Shown here: positions 1 to 7,980 of the stretch, piece by piece
Position numbering within the stretch: the stretch's first letter is position 1
How the letters are laid out: the number at the start of each line of letters is the position of its first letter
Assembly (NCBI GenBank): GCA_003202005.1
Contig: QJJF01000002.1
Location: 310,001 to 374,000, forward strand
Reading direction: 5' to 3'
DNA: 64,000 bases
Source: Williamsia faeni
GTDB taxonomy: Bacteria; Actinomycetota; Actinomycetes; Mycobacteriales; Mycobacteriaceae
Program-made: the position numbers and the translations under genes
The notes under the pieces: model-generated
Database searches by the model: none
The model's input: the letters and a program-made list of their open reading frames with translations, nothing else
What the model was told of the DNA's origin: nothing

Positions 1-413
1 GAATACCCGAACATCCGGGTGATCAGGAGGGCACAGACCACCAGCACGACCACCGAGGCGAAGATGAACAACCATCGGGCCCTCTCCGGGTCGAGGTATC
101 CCAGCGGTGCCATCAGCATGGTGCCGGACGGGGGATACAGGTAGTGCGGATCGACCGTGTTGTAGTTCTCGGTGTAGACGGGCTCGTTGCGCAGGAATGC
201 CAGCGCGGCCCGGTACACCGGCGAGAAGTCGTCGGTCCGGTCGCCGTTGACACCCAGGATCAACGACCGCTGGATGATCATCAGGATGGACGCCGGCCAG
301 AGCACCATCGTGAGGATGCGACCCATGTCGACCTGCGGGAACAGAAGCCGATCACGGATCGCCGCAGGGCTGGTCGTCACGTGGTCCTCGGCGCGGGTGT
401 CATAAGTCGGCAC
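1..413 (-). CDS. aftC: arabinofuranosyltransferase AftC, N-terminal part (gene runs off the left edge)
   Basis: This is the first 137 codons of a GT87/GT-C membrane glycosyltransferase. The translation carries the DDFSPVYRAALAF and VDPHYLYPPSGT motifs, followed by a hydrophobic segment, as in mycobacterial AftC (Rv2673). AftC adds alpha-1,3 branches to the arabinan of arabinogalactan and lipoarabinomannan using decaprenyl-phosphoryl-arabinose. A GTG at 413 is the first in-frame start after an upstream TAG; a GTG at 380 is an alternative. It lies downstream of a hydrolase and a RibD-like gene on the same strand, the same order as Rv2671-Rv2672-Rv2673. The remaining two thirds or so are outside the window. 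Confidence 0.8.
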   Translation of the reverse strand, partial: MPTYDTRAEDHVTTSPAAIRDRLLFPQVDMGRILTMVLWPASILMIIQRSLILGVNGDRTDDFSPVYRAALAFLRNEPVYTENYNTVDPHYLYPPSGTMLMAPLGYLDPERARWLFIFASVVVLVVCALLITRMFGY

Positions 414-462
414 TGCCGAACCGTACTACGACGACTGCGGGTGGCGGTGGCCGACACAGCGC

Positions 463-2070
463 TCAAGCCGGACATGCGCCTGTCGTCGGGGGCTCTCCGG
501 AGAGGCTGTACGCAATCGCCGCCTTGCCTGCGCAGTCGGAATGGGAGAGCACCGAGTATCCGAGTCCTTCCCAGGTCAGCATCGAGAACTCCGCGCCGGC
601 GCCCACCAGGGCGCCGTTGACGCCGTCGGTTGCGACGGGTCCGTTGATCGGGTCACCGCCACCCCGCAGCACCAGAACGGGTACCGGTAGCTCTCCGAGA
701 GTGGGGGTGGCGTCTCCGGACGGGAAACCACTGCACCGCAGGAGACCGAGCGCCGCATTGCTCCCGGTCAGCGGGTACTGCTGACTCCACTGGGTGACCA
801 GGTCTGCGACCTGGTTCTGCCCGACCGGTTCGGTGGTGTCGTTGCAGCGGGACAGCAGCTGGCCATCGCTGCCGCGCAGGAGCCGGGCCTGCTCGATCGC
901 CGCCCGCAACGGGCCGAGGGTGCCGTCGTCGGCTTTGCTCAGCATGTCCGCGGTGGTCCGGATGACGTTCGGCCGGTCACCGGGTGTCAGCGCGATGGCG
1001 GTCGTCAGCGCGAGGAGGATGTCGGTGTCGGAGAGCCCGCCGACGTCGCCGGCCCGGGCGCGCTCGAGCAATCCGGCGATGGTGGCCGCGGGATCGGCGC
1101 CGAGTGAGCAACTCAGCGCCCGGCACTGGTCGGAGAAGGTGCGCAGGGCGGCATTGGTTCCGTCCGCGATCTGCTGCGCGGAGGTTTGCGCGTTGGCGCC
1201 GTAGGGCGCGGGTGTGTCGAGGATCAGGCGGGCGACATGGTCCGTGTAGAGACCCGCGTAGGCCAGGGCCACGGCGGCACCGTTGCCGACTCCGATGATC
1301 CCGAGGTGCTCGACGCCCCACAGAACCCGTAGTTCCTCGAGGTCGGCGGCGGCGTTGTTGGTGGTGAACTGCACCTGGTGGGGGCTCAGCGTTTCGGTGC
1401 AGCCGTCGGATGCCGAGGCGCCGGCCGCGACGATGCGGCGTTCGCGTTCGGCGTTGTCGTTTGCCGCCTGACCGAAACCGTTCGACAGCAAAGTGTTGCG
1501 TTCGAGGGTGGTCATGCAGTCGAGCGGCGTCGACTCGCCGGTACCTCGCCGGTCGATGGAGACCACCGGATTGCCGGCCAGCAGAGCCGCGCCGCCACCG
1601 GAGGCCAGCGAGACCAGGGTTCGGGCCGAGGCGAGATCGGTGCCCGACGTCAGGACCAGCGGTGGCGCGCCGGCAGGTGTTGCCGACGAGCGTGCCCGAA
1701 CTGCCGACACAGTGATTGTTTCGACGGCCTGCACACCCGGCGTGACCGAGTTCGCGAACTCGGCGCAATCGAGCGTGATCCCGGCGGGCAGCGCGGCGAC
1801 ACCGAAGCGGGCAACGGTCTCGTCGGTGCAGTCGGACCACTTGAGGTCGGTGGCCGGTACTTCCAGCGGTGGCGGGGCGGCGGCGGTGGACGGCGGCTGC
1901 CCGCCGGCACCGTCCTGCTTGATCACCAGATCGGGGCCCGGGTCCGGGCCGGCGGTACAACCGGCGAGGGTGCCGATCGTCACCGCCATGGCAAGCGCGC
2001 ACAGGCGGAACCGGCGGCGGATCACGGTGGGACGGCGCATGATGGCGAGGGTACTGGCGCGCGGCGTCAT
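463..2070 (-). CDS. secreted alpha/beta-hydrolase-like lipoprotein (Rv2672-like, TAP/protease family)
   Basis: A 535-residue exported protein. A basic N-terminus and hydrophobic stretch lead to the lipobox LAGC, so it should be a lipoprotein. The body resembles the actinobacterial tripeptidyl-aminopeptidase-like hydrolases: oxyanion-side motif SIDRRGTGES, late Asp region LRGGGDP and late His region LSHSDCAGKA. The nucleophile elbow reads GVGNG rather than GxSxG, so the catalytic serine seems to be missing. I chose the ATG at 2070, which overlaps the upstream stop as ATGA; an ATG at 2040 would also keep the signal peptide. Gene order matches Rv2671-Rv2673. Activity is uncertain. Confidence 0.75.
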   Translation of the reverse strand: MTPRASTLAIMRRPTVIRRRFRLCALAMAVTIGTLAGCTAGPDPGPDLVIKQDGAGGQPPSTAAAPPPLEVPATDLKWSDCTDETVARFGVAALPAGITLDCAEFANSVTPGVQAVETITVSAVRARSSATPAGAPPLVLTSGTDLASARTLVSLASGGGAALLAGNPVVSIDRRGTGESTPLDCMTTLERNTLLSNGFGQAANDNAERERRIVAAGASASDGCTETLSPHQVQFTTNNAAADLEELRVLWGVEHLGIIGVGNGAAVALAYAGLYTDHVARLILDTPAPYGANAQTSAQQIADGTNAALRTFSDQCRALSCSLGADPAATIAGLLERARAGDVGGLSDTDILLALTTAIALTPGDRPNVIRTTADMLSKADDGTLGPLRAAIEQARLLRGSDGQLLSRCNDTTEPVGQNQVADLVTQWSQQYPLTGSNAALGLLRCSGFPSGDATPTLGELPVPVLVLRGGGDPINGPVATDGVNGALVGAGAEFSMLTWEGLGYSVLSHSDCAGKAAIAYSLSGEPPTTGACPA

Positions 2071-2831
2071 CGCTGATCGCGCACCCAGCGCACGTACAGG
2101 TAGTCCTCGTCGTCGGCGAGGATGTGTGCCCGTCGCATCCGCCGGGCGGTCGAGGCGCCCGCGGTCAGGTGCTTGGCATCCCCGGCTGTGAGCATCGGTG
2201 CGACCGTGACGCACAGTTCGTCCAGCAGGTCGTGTTCGAGCAGTGTCCCGAGTAGCGATGGGCCGCCTTCACAGAGCACACGCGATCGGCCGCTGCCGGC
2301 CAGGTGGGCACCGACCATCGCCAGATCAACGCAGTCGGTACCGCAGTCGACCAGCGTGGCACCGGCGTCGAGCAGGCGGGCCCGGGCCTCGGCCGGAGCA
2401 CTGCGGCAGGTGAGGATCTCTGTGCCGGCGTCGGTGATGAGCGGGTTGCCGGCGGGGATGTTGAGCGAATTGCTCACCAATGCCAGCGACGCGGTCGGAG
2501 ATTGACCCAGTGCGGCGCGATGGCCGGCGAGATCGGAGTTGGGCCGCACCGGCCCATAACCCTCGGCGATCGCGGTTCGCGCCCCCACCAGCACCACGTC
2601 GGCCAACCCGCGCAGAACCATGAACACCCGCTGGTCGCCGTCACCGCCCAGCCCTCCGGACAGGCCGTCGACCGTCGCCGCACCGTCGATCGAACCGACC
2701 ATGTTCGCACGCAACACCACACCGCCGGCAGGGGCCGGGGGATACGCGTACAGGTCCGCGAGGGCGCCGTTGTCGAGGTCTGTCGCCGAGGCCCGGCCTG
2801 TGAGCTGGGTCGCTTTCGTCAATGGGTGCAC
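2067..2831 (-). CDS. RibD C-terminal/dihydrofolate-reductase-fold pyrimidine reductase family protein (Rv2671-like)
   Basis: A 254-residue NADPH-dependent reductase of the RibD C-terminal fold. Visible features are an N-terminal VVLRANMVGSIDGAAT segment, the GARTAIAEGYGPVRPN stretch and a C-terminal CEGGPSLLG motif, all typical of RibD_C proteins. The length fits a stand-alone reductase without a deaminase domain. The M. tuberculosis relative Rv2671 is known as a weak alternative dihydrofolate reductase linked to antifolate resistance; whether this one acts on folate or on a riboflavin precursor cannot be read from sequence. Its stop overlaps the next start (ATGA), so it heads an operon with the hydrolase and aftC. 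Confidence 0.8.
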   Translation of the reverse strand: MHPLTKATQLTGRASATDLDNGALADLYAYPPAPAGGVVLRANMVGSIDGAATVDGLSGGLGGDGDQRVFMVLRGLADVVLVGARTAIAEGYGPVRPNSDLAGHRAALGQSPTASLALVSNSLNIPAGNPLITDAGTEILTCRSAPAEARARLLDAGATLVDCGTDCVDLAMVGAHLAGSGRSRVLCEGGPSLLGTLLEHDLLDELCVTVAPMLTAGDAKHLTAGASTARRMRRAHILADDEDYLYVRWVRDQR

Positions 2832-2853
2832 GAAACCATTCTTATCCGCTGGC

Positions 2854-2859
2854 TAGGCT
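2854..2859 (+). promoter_or_regulatory. -10 element TAGGCT of a likely leaderless transcript
   Basis: TAGGCT fits the actinobacterial TANNNT -10 pattern and ends 6 nt before the ATG of the ZapE-like gene at 2866. No Shine-Dalgarno sequence lies between, so transcription probably starts at or next to the ATG. Confidence 0.55.
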
Positions 2860-2865
2860 CTCGAC

Positions 2866-3879
2866 ATGCAAGCACGTCTGAGCGACCGTACGCCGCAGGT
2901 GGCACCCGAGGCCCTCATCGGCGAGATGGTCCCGCCGTCGATGTTCGACGAGGTCAGTTTCGACTCCTACATCCCGGACCCGAACGAGCCCAGCCAGGCT
3001 CAGGCGGTCGCCGCTGCCCGCAACTTCGTGGAGCGCGCCAAGAAGGTCAAGGGTGGCAAGAAAGGCCTGTTCGGACGCAAATCCGCGCCGCAGGCCGGTC
3101 TCGGCCTCTACCTCGACGGCGGGTTCGGTGTCGGCAAGACCCACCTGTTGGCGTCGATCTATCACTCGATGCCCGAACCCAAGGCGTTCGCGACCTTCGT
3201 CGAGGTGACGCACGTGGTCGGTGCGCTGGGGTTTGTCAGCGCACTCGAACGGTTGTCGGAGCACACGGTTCTCTGCATCGACGAGTTCGAACTCGACGAT
3301 CCCGGTGACACGATGCTCGTCTCGCGGCTGTTGACCGAGCTCTCTGCGAAGGGCGTCTCGATCGTAGCCACCTCGAACACCCTGCCGGGTCAGCTCGGTG
3401 AGGGTCGCTTCGCCGCCCAGGACTTTCTCCGCGAGATCAAGAAGCTGTCGGCGGTCTTCGAGGCCATCCGCGTCGACGGCCCCGACTACCGGCATCGCGA
3501 CCTGCCCCCGGCGCCCGATCCGAACACGATTGCCGAACTCGAGACGCTGGCGGCCAACACCCCGAACGCCACCCTCGACGACTTCGACGAGCTGTGTGCC
3601 CATCTGGCCAAGCTGCATCCGTCGAAGTACAAGGCACTGGTCGAAGGTGTCAGCCTCGCCTGTGTCTCCGGTGTCCATCCGGCCGCCGATCAAACGGTGG
3701 CGCTGCGGATCGTCGTGCTTGCCGACCGTCTCTACGACGCGGGCACGCCGCTGATGGTCTCGGGCTCGAAGCTCGACGAGATCTTCACCGAGGAGATGCT
3801 CCACGGCGGTTACCGCAAGAAGTATCTCCGGGCGACCTCACGTCTGCTGGCACTGTCGCGGTTCGCCGAAACCAGATAG
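2866..3879 (+). CDS. zapE: ZapE/AFG1-family AAA ATPase
   Basis: A 337-residue P-loop ATPase of the AFG1/ZapE family. Walker A is GGFGVGKTHLLAS (around residues 85-97), Walker B is CIDEFELDDPGD (around 135), and a conserved ATSNTLP segment follows at about 165. In E. coli ZapE modulates the Z-ring during stress; the eukaryotic relative acts in mitochondrial protein quality control. The actinobacterial role is not established. It is divergent from the RibD-like gene, as Rv2670c is from Rv2671. The start follows a leaderless -10 and no ribosome binding site is visible. Confidence 0.85.
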   Translation: MQARLSDRTPQVAPEALIGEMVPPSMFDEVSFDSYIPDPNEPSQAQAVAAARNFVERAKKVKGGKKGLFGRKSAPQAGLGLYLDGGFGVGKTHLLASIYHSMPEPKAFATFVEVTHVVGALGFVSALERLSEHTVLCIDEFELDDPGDTMLVSRLLTELSAKGVSIVATSNTLPGQLGEGRFAAQDFLREIKKLSAVFEAIRVDGPDYRHRDLPPAPDPNTIAELETLAANTPNATLDDFDELCAHLAKLHPSKYKALVEGVSLACVSGVHPAADQTVALRIVVLADRLYDAGTPLMVSGSKLDEIFTEEMLHGGYRKKYLRATSRLLALSRFAETR

Positions 3880-3917
3880 CTGTCCGCGAGTCGATCCGGG
3901 CTGGATCGCCGCGGCCG

Positions 3918-3923
3918 TAGGCT
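3918..3923 (+). promoter_or_regulatory. -10 element TAGGCT of a second leaderless transcript
   Basis: The same TAGGCT hexamer as upstream of the ZapE-like gene, again ending 6 nt before an ATG (3930). Matching spacing at two adjacent genes supports leaderless starts. Confidence 0.5.
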
Positions 3924-3929
3924 GGTCTG

Positions 3930-4499
3930 ATGGCTGATCCCGACGCGCCGCACCTGCATCCCACTGATCTGGAGGAGTGGAGCCGGTGGCTCGCGGCCAA
4001 CCACGACACCTCAACTGGGGTGTGGCTTGTGTTCTGGCGCAAGGACTCCGGCAAAACGCCCCTCGACTACGACGGTGCCGTCCGAGAGGCACTGTGCTGG
4101 GGGTGGATCGACGGCCACACCCGAGCCATCGACGACGACCGTCGTGGAATGTGGTTCACCCGCAGGGGACGCAACAGCATGTGGGCGGCATCGAACAAGG
4201 CGCGGGTTGCCGATCTCATCGAGCAGGGCCGGATGCGGCTGCCGGGCCAGGCCGTTATCGACGATGCCAAGGCCAGGGGTCTGTGGAACCTTCTCGACGA
4301 CGCCGAGGCGCTCATCGAGTCGGCGGAACTGGCAACCGCGCTCGACGCCGATCCGGCGGCGCGCCGCAACTGGGACGGGTTCCCGCCCAGCGTGCGGAAG
4401 TTCGCGCTGACGCAGATCGCGATGGCCAAACAACCCGAGACCAAGACCAAGCGCATCACCTCGATCGTCGAGAAGGCGGCCCGAGGTGAACGGCCCTGA
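3930..4499 (+). CDS. YdeI/OmpD-associated family protein
   Basis: A 189-residue cytoplasmic protein. The N-terminal half has the family signatures GVWLVFWRKDSGK, DYDGAVREALCWGWIDG and FTRRGRNSMWAASNK; the C-terminal half ends in the basic helical segment found in YdeI proteins. Members have been tied to bacteriocin or peptide resistance, but the biochemistry is unknown. It stands alone between the ZapE-like gene and a convergent acetyltransferase gene, with its own leaderless -10. Confidence 0.8.
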   Translation: MADPDAPHLHPTDLEEWSRWLAANHDTSTGVWLVFWRKDSGKTPLDYDGAVREALCWGWIDGHTRAIDDDRRGMWFTRRGRNSMWAASNKARVADLIEQGRMRLPGQAVIDDAKARGLWNLLDDAEALIESAELATALDADPAARRNWDGFPPSVRKFALTQIAMAKQPETKTKRITSIVEKAARGERP

Positions 4500-4517
4500 C
4501 GCTCAGGTCGTGTCGCC

Positions 4518-5081
4518 TCAGGTCGCGTCGTCTCTGGGCGTCCGCGCGTAGATGAAGTCATTGCACACCGAGACATTGACCCGAAACGTTTTGTGGCCCA
4601 CGACCTCAAAGCCCATCTTCTGGTAGAACCGCTGGGCGCGTGGGTTCTTCTGGTTGACGCCGAGCCAGACCAGTTCGCTACCCACCTCTGCGGCATGGCC
4701 CAGTGCCGCGGACATCAGCCCGGTCGAGGCGTGCCGGCCGTGAAAGCCGGGCAGCACATACATTTTCGACACCATCGTGAGCGGGCGCGTGGTGATCGCG
4801 GCGAGCACATCGGGATCGGTGGGTTCTTCGTCGATCACCAGCGCGTAGCCGGCGATCGACGACGTCGCCGGGTCCACCGCCTTGAACACGTGATGCGTGG
4901 GATTCGCGATGAAGGCCCGGAAGTGGTCGGCGGTGAGGTTGCCGGCCACGAAGTGCTCGATGTCGGTGATGGTGAGTTCCGGCGGGCAGGCGAGAGGGAA
5001 GGTCACGGCCGCCACGGTCGCGAGCTCCTCGGCATCTGATGCAAGTGCGGTCAGGATCGCTGCCGCATCGGTCTCGGGCAC
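4518..5081 (-). CDS. GNAT-family N-acetyltransferase
   Basis: A 187-residue GNAT enzyme. The core shows a beta4 strand MVSKMYVLPGFHGRHAST leading into the acetyl-CoA loop, then LVWLGVNQKNPRAQRFYQKMGF, the classic motif B with Asn and Tyr. The substrate is unknown. It starts with GTG at 5081 inside the end of the upstream glycosyltransferase gene (31-nt overlap), so it is probably translationally coupled and is the third gene of the TetR-GT1-GNAT operon. Confidence 0.8.
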   Translation of the reverse strand: MPETDAAAILTALASDAEELATVAAVTFPLACPPELTITDIEHFVAGNLTADHFRAFIANPTHHVFKAVDPATSSIAGYALVIDEEPTDPDVLAAITTRPLTMVSKMYVLPGFHGRHASTGLMSAALGHAAEVGSELVWLGVNQKNPRAQRFYQKMGFEVVGHKTFRVNVSVCNDFIYARTPRDDAT

Positions 5082-6382
5082 ACCCTCAGTTCATCACGCC
5101 GCGTCCCGGAGTCGACGGTTCCGGTGACACCGATCTCCTCGAGCTCGTGGACGAGTGCGCCGGACGCGGCATCGCGGTTGATGATCGCGCCGAGTTCGGT
5201 GGCCGCCGCGGCGTAGGTGGGATCGTCCAGGAGGCGCGCTGTGGCGGCGACGATCTTCTGTGGTGTTGCGTTGCGGGACAGCGTGATTCCGGCGCCTCGG
5301 GTGCTGACGCGGACGGCGTTGTCGGCCTGGTCCCGTCCGTGGGGCAAGCTCAGGATCGGTATTCCTGCGGCCAGCGCCCGGACAACCGTTCCGTGGCCGG
5401 CGTGGGTGATCACGGCGTGCGCGTGCGGCAAAACCTGCGAATGTGGCGCGGCCGCGACCACGGTCACGTTGTCGGGGGCATCGAGGGCAGCGGGATCGAT
5501 CGCGGGCCCGGTGGTCACATAGCCACGAACCGGCATCTGCGCGAGCGCGTCGATGACCCGCTGTAGACAGGCCACCTGATCCTGAAAGGTCGATGACAGG
5601 GCCACCAGGACCAGGGGATCCTCACCTGGGGGAGGCGTCCAGGCGGTGCCGGTGGTCCACGCCGGATCGTCGAGGACGGCCCCGACATAACGCACGTGAT
5701 CCGGAAGCCTGGCAGGGAAATCGAACTCGGCCGAGGTGAGCACCAGATGCTTGCGGGCCGACCTCAGCTGATCGAAGAGTTCCCGTACCGGAGCCAGGCC
5801 ATACGACGCGCGCAAGGCGTTCAGCGCCGGTACACCCTTGTTCCACTGACGCTGCGTCAGTGAGCGGACAGCGCGATCGCGCACACGGGCCAGCGGATTG
5901 CGCGCCGGCTTCAGGCCCAGGCCGATCGGCGGCATCCCCTCGGCGGGCAGTAGATACATGTTGGGGAAGAACACGTCGAACGGAACCTCGCGGGCCTGCG
6001 CCGCGACCATCGCTCCGATCGCAAAGAACGAGCACACCGCCAGATCTGGTTTCACCGTGTCGATGGCGGCGGTCATGTCCTTCGCATAGCCCGGCGCCGG
6101 GCCGACCAGTTGCCGATCGAGGAGCCGGGCGAACAGCGCCAGGGGATTGGAGCATTCCCAGTCCCGGTACGGATCGTCCTCGGGGCGCCGCGAGGCGCGG
6201 TTGGGTGCGGTGGTCCACGGCACAAAGGTGGCACCGGTGGCCCGCACGTCCGATTCCATCGAGTCCTCCGCGAGAATCGTGACGCGATGGCCACGTTCGA
6301 GGAGCCGTCGGGCCGCACCGAGTTCCGGCGGCACGGTGCCGCCGCCGTCGACCAGCGCAAAAAGATACGTCTGAGCATTCAT
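5051..6382 (-). CDS. GT1-family (UDP-glycosyl/macrolide-type) glycosyltransferase
   Basis: A 443-residue GT-B glycosyltransferase. The N-terminal half has the acceptor-domain pattern LGAARRLLERGHRVTILAE. The C-terminal half has the nucleotide-sugar signature HAGHGTVVRALAAGIPILSLP followed by GRDQADNA, typical of enzymes that glycosylate small lipophilic molecules, macrolides or sterols. It sits between a TetR regulator and an acetyltransferase; its start overlaps the TetR stop (ATGA). That context suggests inducible detoxification or natural-product tailoring. The substrate cannot be inferred. Confidence 0.85.
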   Translation of the reverse strand: MNAQTYLFALVDGGGTVPPELGAARRLLERGHRVTILAEDSMESDVRATGATFVPWTTAPNRASRRPEDDPYRDWECSNPLALFARLLDRQLVGPAPGYAKDMTAAIDTVKPDLAVCSFFAIGAMVAAQAREVPFDVFFPNMYLLPAEGMPPIGLGLKPARNPLARVRDRAVRSLTQRQWNKGVPALNALRASYGLAPVRELFDQLRSARKHLVLTSAEFDFPARLPDHVRYVGAVLDDPAWTTGTAWTPPPGEDPLVLVALSSTFQDQVACLQRVIDALAQMPVRGYVTTGPAIDPAALDAPDNVTVVAAAPHSQVLPHAHAVITHAGHGTVVRALAAGIPILSLPHGRDQADNAVRVSTRGAGITLSRNATPQKIVAATARLLDDPTYAAAATELGAIINRDAASGALVHELEEIGVTGTVDSGTRRDELRVCPRPMRQRS

Positions 6383-6972
6383 GTCCGGGGTCCCTTCAGT
6401 ACACCGACCACCAGGTTGGTCATGGTCTTCTCGGTTTCGGTACGGCTGAGCCGAAGATCTCGTCGCAGCAGTTTCCAGACGTAGACGTCGGAGGCCGCAT
6501 GCAGCGCATGCACCATCTGTTCGCGATCCGCCCGGTCGGCGGGCAGGTCATCGCCGAACATCGCCGCCAACCATTCCTGGTGAAAGGCACGTGCCTTGTC
6601 CAGCTCGGCTGCCAGGTCGGGAAAGCGATCCGCGGACATCGCCCAGCGGACGTTGGCATCGCCCATCAGTTCGTACTCGCCGATCAGCGCTGCGATGGCA
6701 CCGGCGACGTCTCCGGGCTGCGCGGCGTAGCGGGCAGCGGTGGTCTGTTCCGCCATCAGTTCGGCGACTCCGAGAACCACACCGGTCTTGGATTCGAAGT
6801 GATTGAGCACGGTTTGGTGTGAGACGCCGGACGCCTTGGCGATCGAGGCGAGCGTCACATCCTCGAAAGCCTTTTCCAGGAAGAGGTCCTTCGCGGCGGC
6901 GATGATCCGGGCTCGCGTGGCGACTTTGGTCTCGGCGCGGCCGGATTGGATGTAGGTGCGGGTCGTTTTCAT
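6379..6972 (-). CDS. TetR-family transcriptional regulator
   Basis: A 197-residue regulator. The N-terminal HTH reads ARIIAAAKDLFLEKAFEDV then ASGVSHQTVLNHFESKTG, the canonical TetR recognition helix region; the C-terminal ligand domain is not assignable. I place the start at the ATG at 6972, which abuts a 38-bp palindrome; an upstream TTG at 6987 lies inside that palindrome and is unlikely. It is the first gene of an operon with the GT1 and GNAT genes and probably represses it through the adjoining operator. Confidence 0.88.
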   Translation of the reverse strand: MKTTRTYIQSGRAETKVATRARIIAAAKDLFLEKAFEDVTLASIAKASGVSHQTVLNHFESKTGVVLGVAELMAEQTTAARYAAQPGDVAGAIAALIGEYELMGDANVRWAMSADRFPDLAAELDKARAFHQEWLAAMFGDDLPADRADREQMVHALHAASDVYVWKLLRRDLRLSRTETEKTMTNLVVGVLKGPRT

Positions 6973-7010
6973 TTGACTATCACTCAAACACTAGCTTGAG
7001 CGGCAGTCAA
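6973..7010. promoter_or_regulatory. palindromic operator for the TetR operon
   Basis: Two half-sites, TTGACTATCACTCAA (6973-6987) and TTGAGCGGCAGTCAA (6996-7010), face each other as inverted copies across an 8-nt spacer. Each half is itself TTGA...TCAA-symmetric, so the site could hold two TetR dimers. It lies immediately upstream of the regulator's ATG, consistent with autorepression. Confidence 0.75.
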
Positions 7011-7033
7011 GTGAATTCAACCGGTGAATGCAC

Positions 7034-7063
7034 AAAAAAACCGAGCCGCATCGGCGGCTCGGT
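7034..7063 (-). terminator. intrinsic terminator
   Basis: A perfect 10-bp stem ACCGAGCCGC/GCGGCTCGGT with a 4-nt loop at 7040-7063. On the minus strand it is followed by seven T residues. It ends transcription of the small minus-strand gene at 7102-7299. Confidence 0.85.
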
Positions 7064-7101
7064 GTGGGGAAGTGTTTGGGGAGGTGTTCGGGGGTCTCCC
7101 G

Positions 7102-7299
7102 TCAGACCAGGACCGGCGAACCGATGCTGATCCGCCGTGCTGCGTCGTGCAAGGCCTGCTCGCGCTGTGACAGATCGCTGATTTGGCGCGTGATCGGGAG
7201 AAGCGCGATCAGCACGTCGCTGCCGCTCAGCGGGTAGTGGTTACTGCTGACCCAGTCGAGCGTGTAGCGGAGGGCGTCGCGATCGCGAGTGTCGTTCAT
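7102..7299 (-). CDS. small hypothetical protein (65 aa)
   Basis: A 65-residue acidic, soluble-looking protein (begins MNDTRDRDALRYTLDW, ends ISIGSPVLV). It has a good ribosome binding site AGGAAG 5 nt before the ATG and a strong terminator right after it, so it is a real transcription unit. I do not recognise the family. It lies between the TetR operon and the tRNA cluster. Confidence 0.6.
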   Translation of the reverse strand: MNDTRDRDALRYTLDWVSSNHYPLSGSDVLIALLPITRQISDLSQREQALHDAARRISIGSPVLV

Positions 7300-7378
7300 G
7301 GTGCTTCCTGATGCTGGTAGATCGATCCGGACACAGAAAAAACCCAGCCTGGGCCGGGTTGTTCCTGTCGAACAATGG

Positions 7379-7450
7379 TGCGCGATACAGGGATTGAACC
7401 TGTGACCTCTTCCGTGTCAGGGAAGCGCTCTCCCGCTGAGCTAATCGCGC
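7379..7450 (-). tRNA. tRNA-Val (GAC)
   Basis: A complete 72-nt cloverleaf: acceptor GCGCGAT/ATCGCGC, D-arm GCTC/GAGC, anticodon stem CTTCC/GGAAG with loop CTGACAC (anticodon GAC), and T-arm ACAGG-TTCAATC-CCTGT. The discriminator is A and CCA is not encoded. It is the third gene of the minus-strand Gly-Cys-Val cluster. Confidence 0.95.
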
Positions 7451-7486
7451 TAGATCTTGTTGAGTTGTAAGCCTTGAACTTCGTGG

Positions 7487-7557
7487 AGGCGGCGACGGGA
7501 ATCGAACCCGTGTGCACGGCTTTGCAGGCCGTTGCCTCACCACTCGGCCACACCGCC
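7487..7557 (-). tRNA. tRNA-Cys (GCA)
   Basis: A 71-nt cloverleaf: acceptor GGCGGTG/CGCCGCC with one G-T wobble, anticodon stem ACGGC/GCCGT with loop CTGCAAA (anticodon GCA), and T-arm ACGGG-TTCGATT-CCCGT. The discriminator is T (U), as expected for tRNA-Cys. It is the middle gene of the Gly-Cys-Val cluster. Confidence 0.95.
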
Positions 7558-7576
7558 ACAGTGAAAACTATCTCCG

Positions 7577-7649
7577 AGCGGATGACGGGATTCGAACCCG
7601 CGACCCTCACCTTGGCAAGGTGATGCGCTACCAGCTGCGCTACATCCGC
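7577..7649 (-). tRNA. tRNA-Gly (GCC)
   Basis: A 73-nt cloverleaf: acceptor GCGGATG/CATCCGC, anticodon stem TCACC/GGTGA with loop TTGCCAA (anticodon GCC), and T-arm GCGGG-TTCGAAT-CCCGT. The discriminator is T. It is the first gene of the minus-strand cluster. Confidence 0.95.
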
Positions 7650-7902
7650 ATTTCGCCACCAGTCTCGGAATCTCCCGCTCGGGGCGATCCGCTCTGGCAA
7701 CGATGTGAACATTATCGGACGTGCCCGCAAAGTCACAAATCGTCTGGTCAGGGCGATATTTGCGGTGAAAAGCCGTCAGAAGTCCACGTTTCGCGTGATG
7801 CCGATGGGGGAGTTGGGGTTGAGTGGGCCGATTTGGGTCACGCCGGGGTGATCGTGTTAATGTCGTCCGGTCGCGACCGAAGGATTCTGGTCAAGACAAT
7901 CT

Positions 7903-7974
7903 GGTCCCGTGGCTCAGTGGAAGAGCGTCCCGTTCACACCGGGAAGGTCGCTGGTTCGATCCCAGCCGGGACCA
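7903..7974 (+). tRNA. tRNA-Val (CAC), integration target
   Basis: A 72-nt cloverleaf: acceptor GGTCCCG/CGGGACC, D-arm GCTC/GAGC, anticodon stem TCCCG/CGGGA with loop TTCACAC (anticodon CAC), and T-arm GCTGG-TTCGATC-CCAGC. Its last 24 nt lie inside the left copy of the 28-bp repeat that bounds the 25-kb element, so the 3' end was supplied or restored by the element. A TAATGT -10-like hexamer lies about 40 nt upstream. Confidence 0.95.
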
Positions 7975-7978
7975 CAAT
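7951..7978 (+). repeat. attL core (28-bp direct repeat, left copy)
   Basis: It starts CTGGTTCGATCCCAGCC and ends CCACAAT. It matches 33253-33280 at 27 of 28 positions; the only difference is A at 7971 versus G at 33273. It covers the T-arm and 3' acceptor strand of tRNA-Val(CAC). The A pairs correctly in the acceptor stem, the G would not. Confidence 0.9.
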
Positions 7979-7980
7979 AA

